This document shows, one piece after another, positions 1 through 9,587 of a stretch of 64,000 nucleotides of DNA; within the stretch, counting starts at the first letter, position 1, and every line of letters starts with the position of its first letter. This stretch comes from Sphaerulina vaccinii (taxonomy: Eukaryota > Ascomycota > Dothideomycetes > Mycosphaerellales > Mycosphaerellaceae): contig JAKUDP010000001.1 in the NCBI GenBank assembly GCA_022570795.1, positions 2,480,001-2,544,000 of the forward strand. Reading direction: 5' to 3'. Position numbers and translations under genes: made by a program. Under the pieces are notes generated by a model. That model saw nothing but the letters and a program-made list of their open reading frames with translations, was not told the origin of the DNA and ran no database searches.

Positions 1-113
1 TTGATCCCGAGTCGTGCAAGAGAGCCTCAAGTACCGCAATCGCAGTCCAATCGTGGACCTGGACTCGGAGTTCTTGGACTCAGCCTGCAACACTGCTCTG
101 ACACCACTGAAGC

Positions 114-2105
114 ATGGACTACTTTGGTTCAGGAGCAGGGCGTGGTGGCAACTCGGCCAACCAGCCAAATGTGCCTCCTCGAACCCCAGGTGCCAGACAC
201 ATCGCCGGAGCGCCGTCTTTCGAGAGCTTGAGAGCGCCTTCCAATATTCGGATCCGAAGGCTTCCGTCTAATACGACTACGCTCCTATCGCGTCCAGTAT
301 CACAGACTCGTGACCACGCACAGGCTGAGGACGACAGTGCAGGTGGGAGGCGTAGGAGTTTCTCGGCCCCTCAGCGACCAGCGAGCAATGTTGTTCCTGC
401 TTCTACGGATCTGTCACGGCAGAGAACGATAGACGGAGCCAACCATATGTCGACCATTACAGAAGGTCAACAAGCTCCACGCGGAACTGGCTCGCGTGTT
501 GATCAAATCCGCGAGAGCGACTCTCGTGCAGGCACGCCCGGCGTGAATGTCCGAGACATGGCTACTCGTACGCCGTCACCTGAACGGCTGGGAACCGCTG
601 CGACCGCCATGCACAGTGCTGGTAATGCGGCACAAAGATCACGAGGGATCCCAGGACTGAGTCGCTATCGAAGTAACAATTCGCTCGCCTTTGGAGTCAG
701 AAATGAGAGGCCCGACTCTGCTCTGCGACAACAGGAAGAAGAATACGATAACGACGTAATCGACCTACTCGACCTCGTGGATCCTGAAATCCGCACACTG
801 GGCACTTTGACGAATTTGCAGAACTCATTATTCGTTCCTGATCTTGGTGGTCTTGTTAACCGCAGGCCTACATATGAGCTATCTAGACGACCAACGGCGG
901 ACATAGAAGCAATAGCTCGCTCGAGAGCTGGAACTCGTGCTTCACGTACCGGACCGCCGAAGATTCCACGCAAGCCTGTGCCTAGCGGTGAATCTCCTCC
1001 GGAGGATGGAATCGAAATGGAGGGAGGCCTGCAGCGGAAGATGTCTATTTCTTCACAGCTCAGCGATTCTCACTATGCTGTTCTGCCACACGGTGTCAGT
1101 CTAGAAGGCTGGGAGGAAGAAGATGTCGCAGAGCTGAACGACCACGTGCGGCACCTTTTGCACTCGAAGCGCGAGAGCTTCAAGCGTTCTATGCGTGGCT
1201 TTGGAAAGTACGTTAGCAAACCACTTGGCGCCTTTGTCACCATATACGCGACACTGGTCACACTCTTTGGTGCCGCATGGGTGTTTGGACTGATTGGATG
1301 GATCTACGTTGGAGGGCGCCAGGAATACATCATCAATGTGATTGATTTGGTTCTTGTTGCATTGTTCGCGCTGATAGGAGACGGCCTTGCGCCCTTCCGC
1401 GCTGTGGATACATACCACATGTGCTTTATTGCTCACTACCACCACTTGACTTGGAAACTTCGAAAGCAACAAGGACTGCCAGAACTGGTAGACCACAATG
1501 ATCTCCCTGACCGACGCAGGAGTGCAACCGACGCAACAGATATGGATGACCTCGTCGACAAGGAAGAAATGGCTGAACACTCCGTGCTAAGCCTTCGACA
1601 GCAGAAGCGTCTCGCGTACCACCAAGCGAAGTTCAACAAGAGTCACACCTTCTACAAGCCACACGAGACGGCGACACATCACGCATTCCCACTTCGGCTC
1701 ATGGTCGCAGCTGTGGTGCTCCTCGACTGTCACAGTCTGCTTCAGGTTGCACTGGGAACATGTACGTGGTCGATTGACTACCGTGTCCGGCCCGAAGCAC
1801 TGACTGCCACTATTCTTTCATGTTCAATTGCTTGCAATATCGCCGCCGGAGTTGTGATCAGCATAGGAGATCACAAGACTCGAAAGAAGGACGTACTGGA
1901 GCGCATCTTCCGCCAAGGTCTGACTGAGGAAGCGCTCAAGAGAATGGCCAAGACTCATGAGCGTGGGGACATGAATATCAGCGTGGATCCAGGTAAGGTT
2001 GAGGACGGAACGTTCAAGAACGCAGCTGGAGCAGCAGGCGGCCCAAGTGTAGCGGCACGATCGAATGGAGATGCTCAAAAGCTTCAGAAAGCTCAGAAGA
2101 GCTGA
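114..2105 (+). CDS. DUF2985-family integral membrane protein
   Basis: Single-exon 663-residue protein. The first 350 residues are low-complexity, Ser/Arg/Pro-rich and probably cytoplasmic. From about residue 385 come hydrophobic segments (near 390-415, 425-450, 540-565 and 575-600) that look like four membrane spans. Between them is a conserved block with GDGLAPFRAVDTYHM followed by a His/Tyr-rich stretch (IAHYHHLTWKLRKQQG), which I recognise from the fungal DUF2985 family. The function of that family is unknown. The start is the first ATG in the frame; the gene lies at the window edge, so an upstream exon cannot be excluded. The tail is Ala/Gly/Lys-rich and polar. Confidence 0.8.
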   Translation: MDYFGSGAGRGGNSANQPNVPPRTPGARHIAGAPSFESLRAPSNIRIRRLPSNTTTLLSRPVSQTRDHAQAEDDSAGGRRRSFSAPQRPASNVVPASTDLSRQRTIDGANHMSTITEGQQAPRGTGSRVDQIRESDSRAGTPGVNVRDMATRTPSPERLGTAATAMHSAGNAAQRSRGIPGLSRYRSNNSLAFGVRNERPDSALRQQEEEYDNDVIDLLDLVDPEIRTLGTLTNLQNSLFVPDLGGLVNRRPTYELSRRPTADIEAIARSRAGTRASRTGPPKIPRKPVPSGESPPEDGIEMEGGLQRKMSISSQLSDSHYAVLPHGVSLEGWEEEDVAELNDHVRHLLHSKRESFKRSMRGFGKYVSKPLGAFVTIYATLVTLFGAAWVFGLIGWIYVGGRQEYIINVIDLVLVALFALIGDGLAPFRAVDTYHMCFIAHYHHLTWKLRKQQGLPELVDHNDLPDRRRSATDATDMDDLVDKEEMAEHSVLSLRQQKRLAYHQAKFNKSHTFYKPHETATHHAFPLRLMVAAVVLLDCHSLLQVALGTCTWSIDYRVRPEALTATILSCSIACNIAAGVVISIGDHKTRKKDVLERIFRQGLTEEALKRMAKTHERGDMNISVDPGKVEDGTFKNAAGAAGGPSVAARSNGDAQKLQKAQKS

Positions 2106-2831
2106 CGATGACATTTTGTACAACTTGATAATAATTATAGAGTCTTCTAATGAACGCAGTAATGAGCAGCCCCTTGGCACATGGCACTGATGTAGTCCAA
2201 GCAGGATCCGCGGTGGGCCTTGCTTTGCTGGTCGCCATAACGACTCACCATCCCGCGTAGCTCCGACTGCAATGGAACGTGGAACGAGGTCTGGACGATT
2301 CATGCGATATGGCCTAGAGTGTGTCCTGTCACGATCTAGACTCTCGCACGAGCATGTCACTGCTTCTGTTCCTGAGAGGACATCCCTTGCCAAATTCTGG
2401 CTCCACGTCCAGAGTTCGCTCGCCATAGCACCCGCTCCTGATGGCCTGATGCAACAGGCATGGCGCTTAAGGTGCAGACAGTGGCTTCGATCCGCGCTGA
2501 GAAGTGAACAAGTTAGGCAGATTTCGTGGAAAGAGATCTCAACCTCAATACTTGCTCTGGGCTGCCACGTACGGGTTTGGCATCACCGTGTTCCACTGAG
2601 TCGAAGTGCATTTGCACGCTCGGCTGCACAGTGCAAGACGGTCTCGCCTGTGACAGTTCCTTTGGCACAGCTCTTCTTCCGGAGATGCAACAATCGTCGA
2701 CATGCGTGAAGTGGTCATCTCGCGTTCTCCCTCGCATACATTGAGTGGTGGTGGCTGTTCATGCTCTCACCATTGCTGGATCGTGTCAGTCAAGGCTGCT
2801 CGTCGATGCGATATGCCTTGGCCAAGTCGGG
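2106..2831. other. Intergenic region without a supported gene
   Basis: About 0.7 kb downstream of the DUF2985 gene. Short open frames occur on both strands, including one of 145 codons on plus, but none has a family motif, a signal peptide or splice sites joining it to another frame. It probably holds the 3' ends of the two flanking genes, which converge here. Confidence 0.4.
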
Positions 2832-3385
2832 TCATCGGTCGATCAGCTTTCGCCATTCGTGGCCGTTCCACTTAGGAAGAGTTCGCAAGCCTGGAACACA
2901 AGTCACATAACTCAGTACTCTTGGACGTGGGATGGTATCATTTTCACCTGAGTCCACAGCCCATATGATATCGTCAATAGAGCGAACGGAGCTATCGCCG
3001 ACATATCTCTGAGTGCCAAGGAAGCACGCCATAGTGCCCTGGGTCGCAACATACGGACCGCCAAGCGCGTAGTATAAAGACCAAGAACGGCACAATCGAT
3101 CTTGCTCACCACGCCCGTAGGAAGCCCAGGAATCTTCCTATCAGAGCCGCAATCTTGTTGATGCCCAGATACCAAGGGAGGTGCTTTTTCACCTTGAGGT
3201 TCTAGTCGCTGCTGGACCACCCACGAACCACTACGGTGCTCGGAACGAGATGCATTCTTCGTGGGCGCCACGAGATGATGTGATGACCTTGGCGATGCCT
3301 CAATGCTATTGTTCTCAAGATGATCTAAAGCTGGATCTGTTCCCTGCCAGTACTTCCAGCAGCCTCGCCAACTGCTAGCACTTCG
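2832..3385 (-). CDS. Partial hypothetical gene, two exons, 5' end missing
   Basis: Two coding-like frames join in phase across a convincing intron. The upstream exon runs from at most 3385 down to 3110 and is open for 92 codons. A GTGAGC donor at 3109 and a CAG acceptor at 3039-3040 bound a 71-nt intron. The last exon is 3038-2832 and ends in TGA. The encoded segments include ALDHLENNSIEASP upstream and GTMACFLGTQRYVGD downstream. There is no in-frame ATG before the donor, and the frame closes just before the start of the MFS gene at 3391. The 5' exon is therefore either lost or lies antisense to that gene. I recognise no family; it may be a gene relic. Confidence 0.35.
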
Positions 3386-3390
3386 TCACC

Positions 3391-4976
3391 ATGGGTGTTC
3401 AGGAACAGTACCTAGAGAAGGAGTATCACGGTGGCAGCAGTGGTGAGCGGGCGTTATCGCCAGTCACTGACTGGTCGCCTGCTGAAGAGAGGAGAGCGAA
3501 GAGGAAGTGAGTGTAGCCCGCCATTCAACGCGTACATCCCGAACTGACGAGAGTTTCCCTCAAGGCTCGACTTGATCATCATGCCTCTCCTGACCCTCGG
3601 ATTCTTCTGCTTACAACTCGATCGAGGCAACATCGCCAACGCGCTCACGGACAACTTCCTCGAAGACCTCAACATCACCCAAGATCAATTCAACGTCGGC
3701 CAACAGATGCTCTCACTCGGTATCGTCCTATTCGAGATTCCCAGCAACATGATCCTCTACCGAGTCGGCCCAGGCAAATGGCTGACACTTCAGCTCTTCC
3801 TCTTCGGTACTGTCAGCACGTTCCAAGCCTGGCAGAACAACTACGGCTCCTTCATCGCCTCCCGTCTCCTATTGGGGATAACAGAGTCAGGCTTCATTCC
3901 CGGAGGCCTTTGGACACTATCAACATGGTACACACGCAAAGAGACAGCAAGCGAGTCATGGTATTCTACTTCGGAAACCAATTCGGTCAAGCCTCTGCCA
4001 AACTGCTCGCCTACGGAATCCTACACATGCGCGGCGTCGGCGGGAAAGCCGGCTGGTTCTGGCTATTCGTCTTAATGGGAGCTTTCACAGTCGCATCAGG
4101 TTTCGTTCTCGGTTTCTTCCTCCCAGACTCTTTCAAGAATCCTCATAGCTCTTTCCTACCGAAATGGAGAATCTTCTCCGAACGCGAACTCTACATCTTA
4201 CAGAACCGCATCTTACTAGATGATCCCGCGAAAGGCCGAAAGAAGAAATCCATCGGTCTACCAGCTTTCAAAAAAGCTTTCTCGAGCTGGAGAGTCTGGA
4301 TACATTTCCTCATCACACTTTGCAATAATGGTCCACAACGAGGTTTCGACACTTATGCCCCCTCTCTAGTCCGAGAAATGGGCTTCGAAGGTCTTACATC
4401 TAATGCTTTGGCATCTGTTGGTTTATTCGCTCAGATCCCTATATCGTTCCTTTTCAGCTTCGTCTCCGATCGATATGACAAACGTGGTGAAACTGTCATC
4501 CGGGACTCTCACTGGCAACTCTGGCTTATGTCTTCAACCGCATTTTCACCGAAGTGAGAAATCAAGGAGCGCAATATTTTGGCGTGGTTTTCACACAAAC
4601 CTTCGGAACTTTCTCGCATCCGCTCAACATCTCCTGGCTTTCTCTCACTTGTACTGATTCGGAAGAGCGAGCGCTTGCTATGGCTATGGTTATTATGGGA
4701 GCTAATATTGCTGGTATTTATGGCGCGCAGATCTTTAGGTCGGATGATAAGCCTAGGTATCCGAGGGCTTTTAGTATTGGAATTGGTGTGTTGGCTTTTG
4801 GTGCTGTTTTGGCTGTTGTGAGGAGGGTTGATGAGAGTTTTAGAAGGAGGAGACCGCGGAAGGAGGGGAGGAGAGAGTCTGTTTTTGAGGATGTTAAGGC
4901 TGTCCCGGGTGATGCTCCTGCGCCTGCTTTGGTGGGGACGGATCTTAGGCCTGTGGAGATGTTGACTACGAGATGA
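3391..4976 (+). pseudogene. MFS transporter, allantoate permease (Dal5/Tna1) type, with two frameshifts
   Basis: Exon 1 is 3391-3506; a 58-nt intron (GTGAGT donor, CAAG acceptor) leads to exon 2 at 3565. The protein has the anion:cation symporter signature LDRGNIANALTDNF after the first membrane span, then QFNVGQQMLSLGIVLFEIPSN, as in fungal allantoate/vitamin permeases. The frame breaks near 3948-3951 (TRKETA, then KRVMVFYFGNQFG one frame back) and near 4498-4503 (RYDKRGETVI, then LATLAYVFNRIFTEV one frame back). Each break equals one missing base, next to an A run and a C run. The three segments together give a full-length transporter of about 490 residues, so the lesions are recent or are sequencing errors. 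The substrate cannot be told. Confidence 0.75.
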
Positions 4977-5241
4977 TGAGTTCTTGTGAGAGGGAAGATG
5001 AAGCGGAGGTATGTGCAACGAACGATACACGATCGTTATTTCATGAGCACTGGCATGCATGCATGCGTTATGAAGAGCCTAGACAGCTGCTGGTATCAGA
5101 AATCACGCACCATCACCCACTAGTCTTCACGAGACTTCCATCCAAGCTCATCTTCTTACTCAATCTATCCTGATGCTGAGCATAAGTAAGACTCCTAGCT
5201 AGCATCGTACACAACTACATTACCTTCATCTCCCATTACCA

Positions 5242-5505
5242 TTATGATCCACACGCCGGGTCATTAACGCAAAACGCCTACATGGCATTCCAAGTCAGCA
5301 CATGGATCCATCTGATCAAACATGAGCGGGAAATTCAAAGTATACGTACAAGATCTGGTCCTCCTCCTATGCCAGCATGACAGACAGACAGCCTTTTGTT
5401 TCCAGGACAACATTGGCTTGGATTGTAATAGCAGCAGCCGCCACATGCGAGAGTTTGTTCGAACATCATGGCAATGAGGAAGGTGATCAGGAGTCTGAGA
5501 TGCAT
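5242..5505 (-). CDS. Small secreted cysteine-rich protein (effector-like candidate)
   Basis: Two exons, complement of 5350-5505 and 5242-5277, encode 63 residues. The start gives a textbook signal peptide, MHLRLLITFLIAMMFEQTLA, followed by a cysteine-dense mature part with CGGCC and QCCPG motifs. The 72-nt intron has a GTACGT donor, an internal GCTGAC branch-like site and a TAG acceptor, and joins the exons in phase 0. Exon 2 reads AFCVNDPACGS then TAA, adding two cysteines for eight in total. An even cysteine count, small size and secretion are typical of fungal small secreted cysteine-rich proteins, some of which act as effectors in hosts. No homologue is recognised. An antisense open frame of 60 codons (5377-5559) is judged a shadow. 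Confidence 0.5.
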
Positions 5506-6736
5506 TTTGAGGATCTTGTATCGGAGAAGAGGTATTGCCTGGGAGAAGAGGAGGTGTGAGTGAAGGCTTACTATATATGTCGGCCTACGTGCAGCTGATC
5601 TTAGGTGACGTGATAGACCAAATGCTTGAGGTCAGACCATATGATCATTGAGAAATCCTCAGCGAGAACACTAGGCTGATATACAGCGATAATAACGGGC
5701 TTATATACAGCTTTGAACTAGATTGTCCTATACTTCATCTCAGCTTTCTAAGCCTTTCTCGCCGAGGATTTCTCGACGACCATCAGCTACCAAGCTGGGT
5801 TATACTATAGAACCTGCTCCGCCCTGGTCTTCTCGCTGAGGACTTCTCCACGACCATATACAGAGTCTCAATTCCTACGGATGACGGCTGAACCTGGGTT
5901 TGTATGGTGACCAGACGTCACCTGTCTGCATAGGAGACTACTCAATTATTAGCTGCTATGCGTTCCATTCTGCCGAATGAATTCTCCAGGATCTGTTCGG
6001 CATGCTGCCCTCTCGGTGCCAAGATGTACGAAGCCGGCAATGCCTCGAAAGACGATCGGATTGTTATACTAGAACTTCCTAGTCAGAGATCGTTCGAGTA
6101 ACATATTCCTTAGGCCCAACCCAGACCAGCTAGCCCGAGCATTGCTTTGCATCAATGCGAAAGGATAGCGAGCCGGACAGATCCTGGAAGATGTTATCTT
6201 CCGTCTATGCAGATGAATTGAGAACGGAACTAAGTAGAGAAAGCATGTAGTCGATCTGAGGGTATAGATACGGAGACTACTGTTGAGAAGAGTGTGAATG
6301 TGAGTGTGCCGAAAGTAGAGTGTAATCGGTGGCATGTCAAGTTGGAGATCGAAATATCGCATGTCGATGTAGAAGAGAGGAAGCAAAGACGAAAGATGAC
6401 TTATATATGACAATAAAGTGACAATCCCATGACATTTGACTAGCTTCCGTGCCTGCCGGGCCACTCACGTCCACGCATCTTGGCTATCAAATGCTAGCAG
6501 ATCAAATCAATTCCGCCAACTGCCATACATTTCATCGTATCTTATCCCAGCGTACATGTAGCGGCTGTCAGAAGTGGCTTGAGATGCATCACTAGGGTTA
6601 TGAGAAGAGGTGCATGAATGAATGGTCATATCTGTGTTCGTGTATTGAGAAGAACTCCTAGTTCATGCTAGCCAAGATCATGAAGCGACAGTTATCTATC
6701 TAGCCTCATCAAGTCTGCCAGTTCCATCACCTACCC
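5506..6736. other. Intergenic region with degenerate inverted repeats
   Basis: No gene is supported in this 1.2 kb. It carries the repeat set at 5650-5848 described separately. The rest includes T/A-rich stretches and a 131-codon minus-strand frame (6069-6464) of biased hydrophobic composition without motifs. The 6540-6736 part is probably the 3' untranslated region of the CAP gene. Confidence 0.4.
5650..5848. repeat. Inverted and direct repeat copies of a 19-mer
   Basis: The 19-mer at 5650-5668 recurs as an inverted copy at 5756-5774 with one mismatch and at 5830-5848 with one mismatch. The last two are direct repeats that extend to the shared CGACCAT. The spacing is irregular. No terminal repeats, target duplication or coding frame were found around them, so the nature (decayed MITE, hairpin RNA or chance) is open. 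Confidence 0.5.
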
Positions 6737-7711
6737 TTACAAGTTCGTATTCCACTGCGCAGTCAGGTTCCCCAAAGGCTTTCCAATATGCTTAGCAAAG
6801 TCTCCAACATAGTTTCCAGGTGGTCCGTAGTTGCACACAGTAAGGTACGGAGGAACATTGGTGCCGACATTTTGCAACTTGGTCGGGTTGTTAGAACAGT
6901 CTGCCACATAACATCCAATAGTAGTCGTAGTGCTCCAGATGACTTGCGTGAAATGTCCGAACGAAGCGAACTTGGTCATATCAGGCTCATTTCCGTAGTA
7001 AGAAGGGAGGTAGGCGTTGAACTCGCTGTTATACCAGAGTGCGGTAATGGAAGCTGTGATATTGTCCGCTTTAAGGCCGGCTGCGATGTTCTGTCCATAT
7101 CCGCCACCGCCGATGGAGGTGTTGTGTTGGAAATTGCAGCGTTCGGCTAGGATCTGGGCAGAGCTGGCGAGAGTGGAAGACCAGGTTACGAATGGAGCCG
7201 AGTGGTTTCTGCGGTGCAGGTTGTGGTGGTCGACTGCTGCTTGTTGGAGAGCGGCTGGGAAAGGAGCACCAGTGGGAGTTTCACCTGGAGGGAAAGTACC
7301 GGTGATACTGGAACTTGTCGAACGAGTGGCAGTAGTTGTAGTTCGAGACGAAGTTGTTGAGGTTGTGGTAGGCTTTGTAGAAGTCGTGGTAGATTTGCTG
7401 GTAGTTGTGCTTGACTTAGTAGTAGAAGTCGTGCTAGGCTTGGTCGAAGTCGTGCTCGATTTGGTGGTAGAAGTGTTAGGCTTCGTGAAGAAAGTAGGCG
7501 ATTGGCTTGAAGTAGTGGAGTAGGATGTCGGAGTTCCGATGGGAGGCAGCATGTGTCTCTGAGGACTACGTTTCTTGTGGACTTCTTGGGCTCCATGTTC
7601 GTTGATGAGAAGAGCTTTCCCTGACAAGACGACGGCGTTGTTATCCACGAGCTGAGCTGGCATGGCCAGAGCAGTAGCTGCGAGCGCAGCAATCGAGTAG
7701 ACGAAATGCAT
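6737..7711 (-). CDS. Secreted CAP-superfamily (SCP/PR-1-like) protein
   Basis: Single-exon 324-residue protein. A signal peptide covers about residues 1-19, followed by a propeptide ending in a KKR dibasic Kex2-type site near residue 47. A Thr/Ser-rich linker of about 80 residues, probably O-glycosylated, precedes the CAP domain (about 150-315). The CAP signature GHFTQVIWSTTTTIGCYVADC has one serine where many members have a basic residue, and the second signature CNYGPPGNYVG is present. The tandem His of the metal/active cavity are suggested by HNLHRRNH and GHF. Fungal relatives bind sterols or fatty acids and are exported (yeast Pry proteins); that role is inferred. No GPI signal is visible. 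Confidence 0.88.
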   Translation of the reverse strand: MHFVYSIAALAATALAMPAQLVDNNAVVLSGKALLINEHGAQEVHKKRSPQRHMLPPIGTPTSYSTTSSQSPTFFTKPNTSTTKSSTTSTKPSTTSTTKSSTTTSKSTTTSTKPTTTSTTSSRTTTTATRSTSSSITGTFPPGETPTGAPFPAALQQAAVDHHNLHRRNHSAPFVTWSSTLASSAQILAERCNFQHNTSIGGGGYGQNIAAGLKADNITASITALWYNSEFNAYLPSYYGNEPDMTKFASFGHFTQVIWSTTTTIGCYVADCSNNPTKLQNVGTNVPPYLTVCNYGPPGNYVGDFAKHIGKPLGNLTAQWNTNL

Positions 7712-8216
7712 GATGTTGTTCTTGGTCGATGTTGTTGCTGTTCAATGTATCGAATGAGCTTGTTGATGAACTATACCTACTGCGAGGCCGTTGCAGACCT
7801 ATATACGCAGAACGTCTGCTAGGCCGGTGATCGAAGGACATTGTGGTTAAGCGACTACTCGTCAGTGGCTCCAGATCGAGCCAACGGAGAAGCACTCATC
7901 AGGCCTCGGGGTCGTGCCCAACGCATACCGGTCTCGATGCGGCGCAAGTACCACACATATCGAATCCCACAGCTTTGTTTGGGTGGCGACTAGGTCCAAC
8001 TTGCGGTATCCTCTGACCAATCCTGCACAATGCATCCACTTTGACAGCCTATAGCCTACTTGACAACCTATGACCCTGGCGGAGCACGTTTCAGCCGTCC
8101 GGAGGTATAGCTGAAATCCTGGGCGCCACATGCATCAAGGGACCAAGGTGACAGTATGCGCTGCTGAGAAGAGAACAATGATCCTCTTTTCGCACCAGAT
8201 CCTGGGCAAAACATCT
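7712..8216. other. CAP gene promoter and upstream region
   Basis: The first 100 bases hold a leader and the TATA-like site. The rest has no supported coding frame. The minus-strand frame at 7862-8131 has no motif and overlaps the expected promoter. Confidence 0.4.
7799..7806 (-). promoter_or_regulatory. TATA box of the CAP gene
   Basis: The minus strand reads TATATAGG about 90 bases upstream of the CAP start codon, a normal position for a TATA element in a filamentous fungus with a short leader. Confidence 0.45.
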
Positions 8217-8561
8217 TCAGGTGTTGATTCGATCAAGCCGAAGAGCTAAGATTTCAGGTGACTGTAGGATTCGAGGCTCTTTGTGATGATGCGTGTAGAG
8301 AGCATGATCTGCATAAGGCCGCCAGTCGTAGTAGGAGTCGCGAGGGCCTGGTGATGTGGTTGTCTCAGTTTGTGAATTCCCGCCTCGCGAAACATCAATC
8401 GGAGTATAGACAGATTGCGGTTGAGGCGCTTGAACCATGGTTCACGCGACTGAAACATTTCGCCGTTTGCGGCCAAACGCGTGTAATCCTCCCACAAGCA
8501 TCAACGTTGCGCCAAGCTTTGCGGCGCCGTTGACGTGCAGAGTCGACTTAGACAATGCCAT
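8217..8561 (-). pseudogene. Possible small gene interrupted by an in-frame TGA
   Basis: From an ATG at 8561 the minus strand reads 39 codons beginning MALSKSTLHVNGAAKLG, with a hydrophobic stretch, then TGA, and continues in the same frame after one codon for 73 more codons with SYYDWRPYADHALYTHHHKEP. Both halves look protein-like and share one frame, so this may be a gene broken by a single stop, or one whose intron I failed to place. I found no in-phase donor and acceptor pair. No family is recognised, and overlapping frames on both strands weaken the call. Confidence 0.22.
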
Positions 8562-9101
8562 GGTGATATGGAGCTTGACAGCTTCGAGCCTCACACGAAA
8601 CGCGCGTGGCGGCGCATCCACATCTGATGACTTCGTGATGTGTAACGTCCTGTCCTCGCGCGACTGCACGTGCTACGCGAGGCGTTCGTGCCGTAGAGTA
8701 GGGCCAGATGTGCACTTCGATCTGCACAGTCGTTCCGACGCAGTGGGAGGTGGGGAAGTGCATGTGTCTCGATCTCGATGGACTCCCAGGACTCTTCACT
8801 TGATGGGCAGCAATGTGCGAAAGTGGCAGGAGGTTTCGGGACCACAGTATTGCATCTCGCTGTTGTAACACGAAGGCCGTTCAACAGCCATGCCAACAGG
8901 TCGGGACAGGTTCAACGGCCTACTTGGCCGAATCCGTTGCTGTTGACGAAGGAGCAGGCCTTCTAGAGCGCAGGAACAAGCCGTCTACCACATAGCCTTG
9001 ACTCTCTGGTCCTCAGAGCTGCAGGTTCTTGACATGTAGAGCGTGTAAAGTTGCCAGGTGTAATGCAGAGCACTCCTGAAGTGATTGTAATCCAGCAGAT
9101 A
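8562..9101. other. Intergenic region, no supported gene
   Basis: Relatively GC-rich, with several overlapping open frames on both strands of up to 143 codons but no recognisable motifs or splice-consistent joins. It presumably contains the 3' untranslated region of the KPWE gene near 9000-9100. Confidence 0.35.
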
Positions 9102-9587
9102 TCAGGTCATCCAGCTTGGCTTCACCTCAGCACCAGAAGCCTTCTCCCATGGCTTCTTCCTTCTTTCAGCTTGCGTCTCGCTCGCCTGTCCTTCGAGGAT
9201 AGTATCCGGAATGTCCTTGATACCTGGAATAGGCTTTCCCTCTGCAATCAGATCGCATATCTCAGCAAAGCTCGCCGGCTTTGGTGCGTCTCCCATGCCT
9301 CCATCGTTGGCAGGCGGAGCTTGCACTGCACTTCCATTCGCCACTCCATTGCTGCCTCGTGCCTCTACCCAGTGCTTGTAGCCGTCGAAGTCTACAGGCG
9401 TGCCTGCTTTGCGAGCATAGTAATAGCACTTCGCTCTAAGTGTGAGATGAGCAACCTGCTGCGGATCTTGAACAGAGCCTAAGATGGCTGCCAGACCTCC
9501 TTGGAATTCCTGGTCTCCAGCCCAGTCGTAGCTGTCTAGCTGATGGTATAGCGGAGTGTTGTCTCCACCGCTCACTTCTGTAGCCAT
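9102..9587 (-). CDS. Small KPWE-motif peroxin-like protein (Pex39-type candidate)
   Basis: Single-exon 161-residue protein without signal peptide or membrane span. The N-terminal half is a compact domain (YHQLDSYDWAGDQEFQGGL, then a Tyr/Ala-rich helix with CYYYARKAGTP). A linker follows, and then the conserved tail SFAEICDLIAEGKPIPGI, the sequence DIPDTILEG and a basic run ending in KKPWE. The GKPIPGI...KPWE arrangement is the hallmark of a fungal/metazoan family linked to peroxisome import through a [R/K]PWE motif, also found in Pex13, that contacts the PTS2 receptor Pex7; yeast Yjr012c/Pex39 is a member. The assignment rests on the motif only. It is transcribed divergently from SCD6. Confidence 0.6.
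   Translation of the reverse strand: MATEVSGGDNTPLYHQLDSYDWAGDQEFQGGLAAILGSVQDPQQVAHLTLRAKCYYYARKAGTPVDFDGYKHWVEARGSNGVANGSAVQAPPANDGGMGDAPKPASFAEICDLIAEGKPIPGIKDIPDTILEGQASETQAERRKKPWEKASGAEVKPSWMT

Noticed and set aside
5377..5559. 60-codon plus-strand ORF with one hydrophobic segment
   Set aside because: The minus strand over the same bases gives a signal peptide, cysteine pairs and a canonical intron, which is a better explanation.
7017..7523. 168-codon plus-strand Val-rich frame
   Set aside because: It is antisense to the Thr-rich linker of the CAP protein (ACC/ACT codons read backwards as GGT/GTA/GTG).
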